DNA from: DASQPR01 sp963836785
GTDB lineage: Bacteria > Actinomycetota > Actinomycetes > Mycobacteriales > Micromonosporaceae
Length of the DNA stretch: 64,000 nucleotides
NCBI GenBank assembly: GCA_963836785.1
Contig: CAWIKW010000006.1
Location: forward strand, 248,001-312,000
Reading direction: 5' to 3'
In this document: piece after piece, positions 26,342 to 34,869 of the stretch
Layout: each line of letters begins with the position of its first letter
Position numbering within the stretch: position 1 is the first letter of the stretch
Translations under genes and position numbers: made by a program
Notes under the pieces: model-generated
The model's input: only the letters and a program-made list of their open reading frames with translations
What the model was told of the DNA's origin: nothing
Databases searched by the model: none

Positions 26342-27271
26342 GTGCCCGCCGACCCGGAGGTCCTGACCGCACCAGCCCTGACCGGGCTGGCCGACGAACT
26401 CGCCACTTTCCCGGCGCTGGTGTCGGTCTGGTGCGGACCGGTCTTCGCCGACCCGGCTCAACCGGCGGCGCGGCGGCCCGCGTTCACCCGGCTCGCCGAC
26501 GCCCGTCACTACGCGGCCAGCATGATGAAGGTCCCGATCCTGGCCGCGATGTACCGCCTGGCCGACGCGGGCGCGCTCGACCTCGATGAGCCGATCGCCG
26601 TCGTGAACGAGTTCCCGTCGGCACATGCTGGTGCGCCGAATTTCGCCGTGGATCCGGCCTACGACCAGGATGACGAGGTTTGGGCACGTCTGGACGGCGA
26701 CGCGACGCCGCGGTGGCTCGGTCGGCGGATGATCGTCCGGTCCTCCAACCTGGCGACCAACCTCATCCTCGAGCGGGTCGGCATCAGCGCGGTGGGTGAG
26801 GTGTTGCGCGACGTCGGTATGGACGACAGCCGGGTCGAGCGTGGAATCACCGACACCGCCGGCCGCATGGCGGGTTTCGACAACCTCACGAGCGCCCGGG
26901 ACCTGGCCGCACTGTTCGCGGCGATCGCGGGCGGCACGAACAGTTCCGACCACGCATATCTGCCGGTCGCGACCCCGCCATCGTGCCGGGAGATGATCGA
27001 TGTGCTGTGCGCCCAACAGCACCGCGAAGACCTGGCGGCCGGGCTCCCGCCCGGAACCCGCGTGGCGCACAAGAACGGCTGGGTCACCGACGTACGTCAT
27101 TCGGCCGGTGTCGTGTTTCCGGACGACACCCCGCCGTACGTGCTTGCGGTCTGTACGACCGGAGGGCACGCCCGAGGGGACTACGACCGGAACGCGCGGC
27201 GACTGATCGCCCGGATCGCGGCCGCGAGCTGGGACGACCGGCACCAGGTTACGTCGGCTGAGCACGCGTGA
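26342..27271 (+). CDS. Class A beta-lactamase-related serine hydrolase
   Basis: A 309-residue penicillin-binding/beta-lactamase-fold protein. The active-site tetrad SMMK is at about residues 60-63, an SxN element appears as VRSSNLATNLIL and a K(T/S)G-like triad as HKNGWVTDV. No signal peptide is seen, which is unusual for a secreted beta-lactamase, so a cytoplasmic or differently exported hydrolase is possible. GTG 26342 starts the frame, 10 bases after typA. The omega-loop glutamate of true class A enzymes is not clearly placed, so resistance should not be assumed. Confidence 0.8.
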   Translation: MPADPEVLTAPALTGLADELATFPALVSVWCGPVFADPAQPAARRPAFTRLADARHYAASMMKVPILAAMYRLADAGALDLDEPIAVVNEFPSAHAGAPNFAVDPAYDQDDEVWARLDGDATPRWLGRRMIVRSSNLATNLILERVGISAVGEVLRDVGMDDSRVERGITDTAGRMAGFDNLTSARDLAALFAAIAGGTNSSDHAYLPVATPPSCREMIDVLCAQQHREDLAAGLPPGTRVAHKNGWVTDVRHSAGVVFPDDTPPYVLAVCTTGGHARGDYDRNARRLIARIAAASWDDRHQVTSAEHA

Positions 27272-27515
27272 TGCCGGTTCGACCCGCAACCGGGAGCGCG
27301 TTTGGATCGTGCGCCGGCCGACCTCGGAACACCGGCGGCGGGTGAGCCCGAAGGCCCAGTCCCGCCCGCCGCCGGTGCGCTCCGTTGACCGCGGGTCGGC
27401 CCGAACCACCGCAGACGCGTGGCGGGCTCCCCCGGTCTTGTTGGTCATACGGATGCCTCACGCATCTGGTTCACTGGCTCGACTCGTCCGGCTTCGCCCG
27501 ATCCACGACGTGGAT

Positions 27516-27585
27516 CCAAGACGTCGGACCAAGGCGTCGATCCAAGGCGTCGTACCAAGGCGTCGACATGTGAGGTCGACACATG
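27516..27585. repeat. 13-bp direct repeats (x4) followed by a palindrome
   Basis: Four adjacent 13-bp units of ccaaggcgtcgat type (27516-27528, 27529-27541, 27542-27554, 27555-27567) are followed by CATGTG-N7-CACATG (27567-27585). They lie in the 428-bp gap between the hydrolase and the epimerase gene, 115-184 bases before its start. No gene is seen in this gap. The arrangement resembles clustered protein-binding sites; the binder is unknown. Confidence 0.75.
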
Positions 27586-27699
27586 ACGGTGTGGCCCCCG
27601 GCGCTGCGCGTCGCGTGCGTCGGTGGACAGTGGAGTCTGTGCCGGACCACCGATCAGCGTCGGGATCCAGTTCACGTTTCGTCGCAACGAGGAGTGCTC

Positions 27700-28680
27700 G
27701 TGAGGGTCGTTATTCCCGGCGGGACCGGGCAGGTGGGCAGGATCCTGGCTCGGACACTGGCTGCGCAGGGTCACGACGTCGTCGTGCTGACGCGATCGCC
27801 CCGAACCGCCGGTCAGGTTGAGTGGGACGGCTTGACGCTGGGCGGTTGGGCGAGACATGTCGACGGCAGCGACGTTGTCATCAATCTGGCCGGACGCAGT
27901 GTGAGCTGTCGCTACACCGACGAGAACCTCGCGGCGATGATGAACTCGCGCGTGCAGTCGACCGAGGTTGTCGGCGAAGCCATCGCCCGCGCGAAGCGAC
28001 CGCCGAAGGTGTGGCTACAGATGAGCACCGCGACGATTTACGCACACCGTTTTGATGCCGCCAATACCGAGCGCGACGGTGTGATCGGCGGTGATGAGGA
28101 GGGCGTGCCGGCGTACTGGGCCTACAGCGTCAAGATCGCCCGGAACTGGGAGGCGGCGCAGGAGCGGGCCGCGACGCCCGAGACGCGCAAGGTGACGATG
28201 CGGTCGGCCATGGTAATGAGTCCGGACCGCGGTGGCGTGTTCGACGTGCTGAGCTGGCTCGCACGATTCGGACTCGGTGGATCGGTCGCGGGCGGCGGCC
28301 AGTACGTGTCGTGGATCCACGACCGCGACTTCGTACGGGCGGTCCAGTTCTTGATCGAACGGGACGACCTCGCCGGCGCCGTGAACCTTGCCGCGCCACA
28401 ACCGTTGCCGCAAGCGGAGTTTATGCGGGAGTTGCGGTCGGCCTGGCGGATGCCGGTCGGCCTGCCCGCCACGAGATGGATGGCCGAGATCGGTGCACTC
28501 GCGATGCGCTCCGACACGGAACTGCTTCTCAAGAGCCGGCGCGTGGTTCCCGGACGGCTCGTCGACGCGGGGTTCACATTCGGCTGCCCGGATTGGCACA
28601 CGGCCGCGGTTGACCTGGTGCCACGACGCCGCCGGAGCCAGCCGACGACCTCGCCGGCCGGCGTTACGCCCGTGAGCTAG
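27700..28680 (+). CDS. TIGR01777-family epimerase (SDR, DUF1731)
   Basis: A 326-residue extended short-chain-dehydrogenase relative. The NAD(P) loop is at the start (VVIPGGTGQVGRILARTLA), followed by VINLAGRSVSCRYT, the substrate region STATIYAHRFD and a C-terminal DUF1731 segment (SDTELLLKSRRVVPGRLVDA). GTG 27700 is set by GAGGAG 6 bases upstream. Members have been linked to cell division or envelope functions, but no reaction is firmly known. It stands alone, downstream of the 13-bp repeat array and convergent with pobA. Confidence 0.88.
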   Translation: MRVVIPGGTGQVGRILARTLAAQGHDVVVLTRSPRTAGQVEWDGLTLGGWARHVDGSDVVINLAGRSVSCRYTDENLAAMMNSRVQSTEVVGEAIARAKRPPKVWLQMSTATIYAHRFDAANTERDGVIGGDEEGVPAYWAYSVKIARNWEAAQERAATPETRKVTMRSAMVMSPDRGGVFDVLSWLARFGLGGSVAGGGQYVSWIHDRDFVRAVQFLIERDDLAGAVNLAAPQPLPQAEFMRELRSAWRMPVGLPATRWMAEIGALAMRSDTELLLKSRRVVPGRLVDAGFTFGCPDWHTAAVDLVPRRRRSQPTTSPAGVTPVS

Positions 28681-28712
28681 GCGACGACGACGCCATGACC
28701 GACTCCGGCCGG

Positions 28713-29897
28713 TCAATTTGCCCGCATCGCGCGGCCGACATAGTTTTCGGCCAGTGACTCCCCCGCCGCGCGCGACGACGTCACGTAGCGGAGCTGCGAC
28801 AGCTGCAGTGCCTCGTCGAAGGCGTCATCGCCCGGCGCCCGGTGCAGCATCGACGTCATCCACCACGAGAAGTGTGTGGCCCGCCAGACCCGGCGCTGGC
28901 ATCGGTCCGAATAGGTGTCGGCCAGCTCGGTGGTCCCATCGAGAAGCGCGACGAGCGCGGCGGCGAGCACGGTCGCGTCCGCCATCGCCAAATTGAGGCC
29001 CTTGGCGCCGGTGGGCGGCACGATGTGGGCCGCGTCGCCGGCGAGAAACAACCGACCATGTCGCATCGGCGCGCTGACGAAGCTGCGCATCGGGGTGATC
29101 CCCTTGTCGCGGACTGGGCCGGTGTGCAGCGTCCAACCGGGCAGCCCGAGTCGCGTGTCCAGCTCCGACCAGATGCGATCGTCGGGCCAGTCGTCGATTT
29201 GCTCGTCCGGGTCGACCTGCAGATACAGCCGGCTCACATCCGGGGATCGCATGCTGTGCAGGGCGAACCCCCGCGTGTGGTGTGCGTAGATGAGTTCGTC
29301 GGTCGACGGCGCGACGTCGGCGAGGATGCCGAGCCAGGCGTACGGGTACGAACGCTCGGCGACAACGAGGTTCGGCACCGCGGCCCGGCACACACCGTGG
29401 AAGCCGTCGCAGCCGGCGATCGCGTCGCACCGCAGCTCGCGTTCGACGCCACCGGCATCCCGGTAGCGGATGAGCGGCCGGTCGCTCGTCACGTCATGGA
29501 CGCCAAGCACCTCCGCGTCGAACTCGATCGACCCGCCCCGATCGAGGCACGCGGCGACCAGGTCCTTCACGATCTCGGTTTGCGCCCATACGGTCACGGT
29601 GCCGCCGCCGGTGAGTTCGACGAAGTCGACGTGATGGCGTTCGCCGGCGAACTGGAGATAGATGCCGCCGTGCTCGAGACCGTCGGTGTCCATCCGGGCG
29701 CCGAGGCCGACCTCGCGCAGCAGCTGTGCCGTACCGGCCTCGACGACGCCCGCGCGCTGCCGTGCTTCGACGTAGGCGCGGTCGCGGCTCTCCAGGACGA
29801 CGGATTCGACGCCGGCCCGCGCGAGCAGATGCGACAGCAGCAGGCCGGCGGGTCCGCCGCCCACGATCCCCACCTGGGTACGGTCGGGAACGCTCAC
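28713..29897 (-). CDS. pobA: 4-hydroxybenzoate 3-monooxygenase
   Basis: A 394-residue flavoprotein, the usual length of PobA. It hydroxylates 4-hydroxybenzoate to protocatechuate using FAD and NAD(P)H. Visible motifs are the FAD loop VGIVGGGPAGLLLSHLLARA, the DG motif GCDGFHGVCR, the GD motif FLAGDAAHIVPPTGAKGLNL, and GITPMRSFVSAPMRHGRLFL before it. The GTG at 29897 overlaps the expected stop of livM as GTGA. As sequenced, livM reads into this gene without a stop because of a one-base insertion at about 30008, so an automatic call may fuse them. It is the last gene of the aromatic uptake operon and supplies substrate to PcaHG. Confidence 0.93.
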   Translation of the reverse strand: MSVPDRTQVGIVGGGPAGLLLSHLLARAGVESVVLESRDRAYVEARQRAGVVEAGTAQLLREVGLGARMDTDGLEHGGIYLQFAGERHHVDFVELTGGGTVTVWAQTEIVKDLVAACLDRGGSIEFDAEVLGVHDVTSDRPLIRYRDAGGVERELRCDAIAGCDGFHGVCRAAVPNLVVAERSYPYAWLGILADVAPSTDELIYAHHTRGFALHSMRSPDVSRLYLQVDPDEQIDDWPDDRIWSELDTRLGLPGWTLHTGPVRDKGITPMRSFVSAPMRHGRLFLAGDAAHIVPPTGAKGLNLAMADATVLAAALVALLDGTTELADTYSDRCQRRVWRATHFSWWMTSMLHRAPGDDAFDEALQLSQLRYVTSSRAAGESLAENYVGRAMRAN

Positions 29898-31082
29898 GCT
29901 GTGCTCCGATCGGTGTCGTGCGGCTCCGCGGGCGGCTCGGCCGGCTGATCGGCCGGCGGTGCGCCGATCGACGCGGATTCTCGCGTGACGCGCCGGCCGA
30001 GGCGCTGCCCGCAGCGACGGCGTGTGCACCACATATCCGACCGGGAACAACCGCACGTCCGTTCGGGCGGCGACCGCGCCCCACAGACCGCGCGGCAACC
30101 ACAGCACCGAGGCCATCGCGATCACGCCGATCAGGACGAGATACCACACACCGTACGACGACAACGACTGCTGCAGGGCGAAGAACACGATCGCACCGAG
30201 GATCGGGCCCTCCATGTAGCCCAGGCCGCCGATGATCACGATGAAGATCATGTACGCCGACCATTGCACGCTGAAGATCGCGTCCGGCTGAACATTGAGC
30301 GAGCTGACGATGAGCAGCCCACCGGCCGCACCGCAGCCGGCCGCGGACACGAGATAGACGAGCCGCTTCGCCAGTGACACCGTGACGCCGACGCTGCGCG
30401 CCGCGGTCTCGTCGTCGCGAATCGCGGTCAGGGCGAGCCCGAGTCGGCTGCGCAGAAGCACGTAGCATCCGGCCACGGTCAGCACGGTGACGCCGAGCGC
30501 GACCCAATAGGTCAGCGCCTCCCGGACGCTCGAGTCGATCGAGGACAGTGTGGTGAGTGAACGGCCGCTGCCGCCGCCGAGCGACCCGTCGCGCTCGACC
30601 AGTAGGTGGTAGACCTCGGCGATGACCCACGTCCCGACTGCGAAATAGTCGCCGCGTAGCCGGAATGCGAGCAATGAGGTCGGCACCGCGATCACCGCGC
30701 AGGCCGCCGCGGCCGCGATCACGCCAACGTACGGCTGCACACCCCAGTCGCTGAACTGCAGGACGGCGTACGCACCGAGCCCGATGTAGGCCTGCTGCCC
30801 GATCGACACGAGCCCGGCGTAGCCGGCCAGCAGGTTCCACATGCTCGCCATCGTCACCAAGATGAATAGCGTGACGAGATCGTCGGTGATCGACGTGTAC
30901 ACCGCGAATGGCGCGTACGCGAGCACCACGACGACAATACCGAGCACGACCGTCGTCCAGAGGTTCGCGCGCCGACCTCGACGTACGCGCAGCCCGGCTG
31001 CGCTGCCGTCCCGCTGGACCGGAATGCGCGGTGGCGCAACCGATCCCGGTCCGGCGGCGGGAACGGGCACCGGCGAGGTCAT
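29894..31082 (-). CDS. livM: Branched-chain/aromatic ABC transporter permease LivM, frameshifted near its C-terminus
   Basis: The inner-membrane permease (about 395 residues after correction) has the LivM core: WNLLAGYAGLVSIGQQAYIG, then GDYFAVGTWVIAEV and IRDDETAARSVGV (the EAA-like loop). An N-terminal Pro/Arg-rich extension precedes the first helix. As read, the frame runs on into PobA without a stop. Removing one G/C from the CCC run at 30008-30010 gives a different tail (SLRQRLGRRVTRES, ending DTDRSTA) and a TGA at 29894-29896 that overlaps the pobA GTG. That is the same 4-base coupling seen between the other genes of the operon, so the fusion is probably an artefact. Confidence 0.88.
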
Positions 31083-31948
31083 GCCAGCCTCCGCGCCGGG
31101 ATGAGGCCCTGCGGCCGGAAGGCGAGCACGGCCAGGAAGATGACGTGCCCGCCCAGCAACAGCAGTGTCGGGTCGAGCTGGGCCCCGAGCGTCTGGGCGA
31201 GACCGAGCACCATGCCACCGAGCAGGGTCCCCCACAGCGACCCGAGCCCGCCGATGACGACCGCCTCGAACGCGAAGATCAGCCGGCTGGGACCCATGCT
31301 CGGGTCGAACGACGACCGCATCGCGAACATCAGGCCGGCCAAGGCCACGGTGGCGAACGCGATCGCCGTCGCTACCGCGTAAATGTGCCGGCTGTCCGCC
31401 CCGACGAGGGTGGCCGCCTCGCGGTCGTCCGACGCGGCCCGCATGATCCGGCCCGTACGGCTGCGGGACAGGAACAGTTGCAGCGCGACGATGACGACAA
31501 CGGCCAGTCCGAACGTGATGAGCGCGAGGTACGACAACGAAATGTTCGCGTTGATACGGAGCCCTTCGGTGACCAGCGACCCGATGTCGAGCGCCCGCGT
31601 GTCGGCCGAGTAGATCTGCAGCAGCAGGTTCTGGATCACGACCGACAGGCCGAACGTGACCAGCAGCGTCGACAGTGGGCTGATCGCGAGGCTGCGTTGG
31701 AGCAGTCCGCGCTGGAGGCCGTACCCGAAGGCGGCGAACACTGGCACCACGACCACGACCGCCCAGAACGCACCGAGCGGGGTCGCGCTCATCACCGAGT
31801 ACGCGAGGAACGCGGCGAGCACGGCGAGGTCGCCGTGGGCCAGGTTGACGATGCGCATCACGCCGAACATCAACGAGAGGCCGCACGCGAACAGCGCGTA
31901 CAGGCCGCCGAGCAGGATGCCCTGCACGACCGCGTTGACCCAGGTCAT
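31079..31948 (-). CDS. livH: Branched-chain/aromatic ABC transporter permease LivH
   Basis: A 289-residue membrane permease. LivH features: an N-terminal helix with VQGILLGGLYALFACGLSLM, the FGVMRIVNLAHGDLAVLAAF segment, the cytoplasmic coupling loop RAASDDREAATLVGAD, and a C-terminal GGLGSLWGTLLGGMVLG. It pairs with LivM. The start at ATG 31948 overlaps the livF stop (ATGA), and its stop overlaps the livM start (ATGA). The longer open frame to 32911 is a shadow of livF and livG. Confidence 0.95.
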   Translation of the reverse strand: MTWVNAVVQGILLGGLYALFACGLSLMFGVMRIVNLAHGDLAVLAAFLAYSVMSATPLGAFWAVVVVVPVFAAFGYGLQRGLLQRSLAISPLSTLLVTFGLSVVIQNLLLQIYSADTRALDIGSLVTEGLRINANISLSYLALITFGLAVVVIVALQLFLSRSRTGRIMRAASDDREAATLVGADSRHIYAVATAIAFATVALAGLMFAMRSSFDPSMGPSRLIFAFEAVVIGGLGSLWGTLLGGMVLGLAQTLGAQLDPTLLLLGGHVIFLAVLAFRPQGLIPARRLA

Positions 31949-32685
31949 CGCGCGCCCTCCCGATCGGCGCCGGGCGCGGCCGCCGTGACGGCGCCGAAGT
32001 AGGCCGCCTGGATCTCGTCCGCGGCCAGATCGGCCGGGCGGCCGGCCAGCACCGCACGCCCGCCGCGCAGACAACACACCTGATCGGCCACGTGCAGTGC
32101 TTGCGACACGTCCTGTTCGACGAGTAACACCGTGGTCCCTTCGGCCAGAATCTGCGGGAGGGTCTCGTAGAGGCCGCGCACGACGATCGGCGCGAGACCC
32201 AGAGACAGCTCGTCCAGTAGCAGCAGGCGCGGATTGCTGGCGAGGGCGCGACCGATCGCGACCGCTTGTTGTTCGCCGCCGGACAGCGACGCCGCCGCCT
32301 GCTTGCCGCGGTCGGCCATCCACGGGAACAGGTCGATGATCCGACCGATCGACCACGGCCCGGGACGCTTGCGATACGTGCCGGTGGCGAGGTTCTCCGC
32401 CACGCTGAGCGACGAAAACAGCCGGCGACCCTCGGGCACGAGTGCGATCCCGGCGGCCACGCGACGATGCGTCGGCATTCGGGTCACGTCCTCGCCGTCG
32501 TACCGGATCAGCCCGCTCGACGGCCGCAACACGCCGGCGATCGTCCGCAACAGCGTGGTTTTGCCCGCGCCGTTCGCCCCGATGATCGCGAGCGTCGCAC
32601 CCTCGCCGACGGCCAGCGAGACGTCGGTCACCGCGGCCAACTGTCCGTGGTGCACAGTCAGGCCGTCGATCTCCAGCAGGGTCAC
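31945..32685 (-). CDS. livF: ABC transporter ATPase LivF
   Basis: A 246-residue ATPase subunit with Walker A IIGANGAGKTTLLRT, signature LSGGEQQAVAIGRAL, Walker B LLLLDELSLGLAP and the switch histidine region VLLVEQDVSQAL. The GLAP after Walker B is typical of LivF. The GTG start at 32685 overlaps the livG stop as GTGA. It powers the LivHM channel together with LivG. Confidence 0.95.
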   Translation of the reverse strand: MTLLEIDGLTVHHGQLAAVTDVSLAVGEGATLAIIGANGAGKTTLLRTIAGVLRPSSGLIRYDGEDVTRMPTHRRVAAGIALVPEGRRLFSSLSVAENLATGTYRKRPGPWSIGRIIDLFPWMADRGKQAAASLSGGEQQAVAIGRALASNPRLLLLDELSLGLAPIVVRGLYETLPQILAEGTTVLLVEQDVSQALHVADQVCCLRGGRAVLAGRPADLAADEIQAAYFGAVTAAAPGADREGAR

Positions 32686-33524
32686 GACGCCGCCTCGCTC
32701 GTCGGCGCGCCGGTCGCCCCGTCCCGGGGCTCGTCGTTCGCGGCCAGCTCCGGCCCGACGCCGAGATAGACCTCGCGTACGGCCGCGCTCGCCAGCACCT
32801 CGCCCGGCGCTCCGTCGGCGATGAATGCGCCGCCGGCGAGGCAGAGCAACCGATCGACGCTACGGGTGAGGGCGTGCACGACGTGCTCGACCCAGACGAT
32901 CGTGATGCCACTGGCTCGGCGCGCGGTCACGATCGCGACCAGTTCGTCCACCTCCGGATCGGACAAGCCACCGGCGACCTCGTCCAGCAGCAGCAGTCGG
33001 GGTGCCGTGGCTAAGGCTCGCGCGAGTTCGAGCCGCTTGCGGTCGAGCAGTGTCAAACGGCCGGCGGCTTTGTTCGCGGCCGTGAGCAGGCCGGTCTCGT
33101 CGAGAACGGCCATCGCACGATCGCGCGTGTCGGTCTTGCCGGCCCGGCGGGCCGCCCCCGTCGATGACGCGTCCGATCTCTCCCCGACCGTGAACCGGGT
33201 GCGGCCGCCCTGTTCGGCGGCGACCAGGACGTTCTCGTACACGCTCATGTGCTCGAAGGGCCGCGGTACCTGGTAGGTGCGGCCGACGCCGAGGCGACAG
33301 CGCGCCGCCGCATCAAGGCCGGTGACCCGTTCGCCGCCCAGGCGCACATCGCCGGAATCGGGCGCGAGGTCGCCCGAGATGATGGAGAACAGGCTGGACT
33401 TGCCCGCGCCGTTCGGCCCGACGATGCCGACCGCCTCCCCGTCGCCGACCGACAACGAGAGCCGGTCGGCGACGCGGACACGGCCGAATGCCTTGCTGAC
33501 CGCATCAAGCGCGAGCATCGTCAC
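32682..33524 (-). CDS. livG: ABC transporter ATPase LivG
   Basis: A 280-residue ATPase subunit: Walker A IVGPNGAGKSSLFSIISG, the LivG-type GVGRTYQVPRPFEHMSVYEN block and Walker B RLLLLDEVAGGL followed by a WVEHVVHAL switch. The signature motif is degenerate: LTLLDRKRLELARALA stands where LSxGxxRxLEIARALA is usual. GTG 33524 overlaps the corrected stop of the binding-protein gene as GTGA; ATG 33518 is the alternative start. As sequenced, the binding-protein frame runs into this gene. Confidence 0.92.
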   Translation of the reverse strand: MTMLALDAVSKAFGRVRVADRLSLSVGDGEAVGIVGPNGAGKSSLFSIISGDLAPDSGDVRLGGERVTGLDAAARCRLGVGRTYQVPRPFEHMSVYENVLVAAEQGGRTRFTVGERSDASSTGAARRAGKTDTRDRAMAVLDETGLLTAANKAAGRLTLLDRKRLELARALATAPRLLLLDEVAGGLSDPEVDELVAIVTARRASGITIVWVEHVVHALTRSVDRLLCLAGGAFIADGAPGEVLASAAVREVYLGVGPELAANDEPRDGATGAPTSEAAS

Positions 33525-34838
33525 GTCTGGGTGGTGAGTTGCAAATCCCCGTTCAGCGGAACGATCGGGATCTGCGAGTTGTCGATGATGTACATCTCCC
33601 ACGGGAAGGTGGTTCCCGGCCGCCACTGCGCACCGGTGATCGGGATGAGCGCAACCCCCGGCACCGGGCCCTGCGGTGAAGTCGAGCGCGCCGCTCATGC
33701 CGGTGATCTTCATCGTGGTCAGCTGGTGCGCGACATCGTCGTGGTCCTTCGGGTCGCTCGCCGAGGTGAACGCCTGTACGGCGATTTCAAACAGCGAATA
33801 GATCGAACCGAGCGCCTGGTGCCACTGGTTCCCGGTGGCCGCGGCGAACCCGTCGGCCAGCTGCTTGGTCGTCGTGCCGTCGAGCGACGACTTGTACGGG
33901 TGGTAGGGGCTCCACCAGCAGTCGGTGGCGATGTTGTTGGACAGTTGGCCGAGCGCCACCGCCTCGCTGGGGAACAGCATCACCTTGGCGACGGTCGCGA
34001 GCTTCGGCCGGTAGCCCTGTTGCGCGGCCTGCTTCCAGAACGTCTGGAAGTCGGGCGGCAGCGGCGCGCAGGTGAAGAACTCGGAATCGGTGGCCTTGAA
34101 TCGCGCGATCTGTGCGCTGAAGTCGGTGATCCCGTCCTGGTAACCGCCCGGGTCGATCGGCTTGTAGCGGGTCGACTTCATGGCCGGCGGGAAGCCGGCG
34201 CGGAATGCGTTGCCGTCGGTGTCGTTCGGGAACAGGCACGCCACGTCGTCGGCCTTGATGCCGCTGCGGTCCCACAGATGCGAGAACAGGTCGGTGAACT
34301 GCTTGAGGCCGAAGAAGAACAGCGTCGTGTACTTGAAAGCATCGCCGGCCTTCGCGCCGCGGCCGAAATACCACGACTCCCACGGGTCGATCGCGCCGAC
34401 GTTCGGCATCTGGTTCGCCTCACACGTGTCCGCGACCGGGTTCACCACCTCCGGCGTGCTCGACGCCACGACGATGTCGACCTTGTCGGTCAGGATGAGA
34501 TCGCGGGTCACCTGGGTGGCCCGAGTGGTCGTGGACTGGCTGTCCTTGACCACGATTTCGATGCTGCGCTTCTTGCCGCCAGCGGTGATTCCCTTGCTCA
34601 GCGCTTTGCGAATCTGGCCGATGATGTAGTTGTCCGCGGTTGCGAAACTCGCCAGCGGACCGGTCTGTGGACTGACGTAGCCGATCTTCAGTGTGCTGCT
34701 GGTGCTGGTTCCGGAACCCTTCAAGCCGGAGCTGCAGGCGGCGAGCGCGCTGGTGGCGGCGGCGCCGGTAACGCCGAGGCCGGCCGCCTTGAACAGGGTG
34801 CGGCGGTTCAACCCGCCAGGTTCGTCGAGGTGGGTCAT
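33521..34838 (-). CDS. Tat-exported lipoprotein, ABC substrate-binding protein (Liv type), frameshifted near its C-terminus
   Basis: About 438 residues after correction. The N-terminus has a twin-arginine signal (NRRTLFKAAGLG) and a lipobox ending LAAC, so it should be a Tat-secreted lipoprotein. The periplasmic-binding fold of the Leu/Ile/Val type follows (TLKIGYVSPQTGPLASFATAD, VDIVVASSTPEVVNP). Near the end the frame is lost: removing one base from GGGCCC (33666-33671) restores GPVPGVALIPITGAQWRPGT, FPWEMYIIDNSQ and a TGA at 33521 overlapping the livG start. ATG 34838 has GGAG upstream. Clustering with pob/pca genes suggests an aromatic acid as ligand. Confidence 0.88.
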
Positions 34839-34869
34839 CGGGGTCTCCACGGGGTGGGTGGGTGAAGAT

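Noticed and set aside
26342..27271. A true class A beta-lactamase conferring resistance
   Set aside because: The active-site serine tetrad is present, but there is no signal peptide and no clear omega-loop glutamate, so only a related hydrolase is called.
27516..27567. A CRISPR array
   Set aside because: The 13-bp units are directly adjacent with no spacers, and no cas genes are present.
28713..32057. A single 1114-residue protein combining a LivM permease with PobA
   Set aside because: The upstream part is a shadow of livH, and the LivM-PobA joint disappears with a one-base correction that restores a GTGA overlap. I list two genes.
31079..32911. A 610-residue LivH with a long Arg-rich N-terminal domain
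   Set aside because: The extension is livF/livG read in another frame. The family start is ATG 31948, which overlaps the livF stop.
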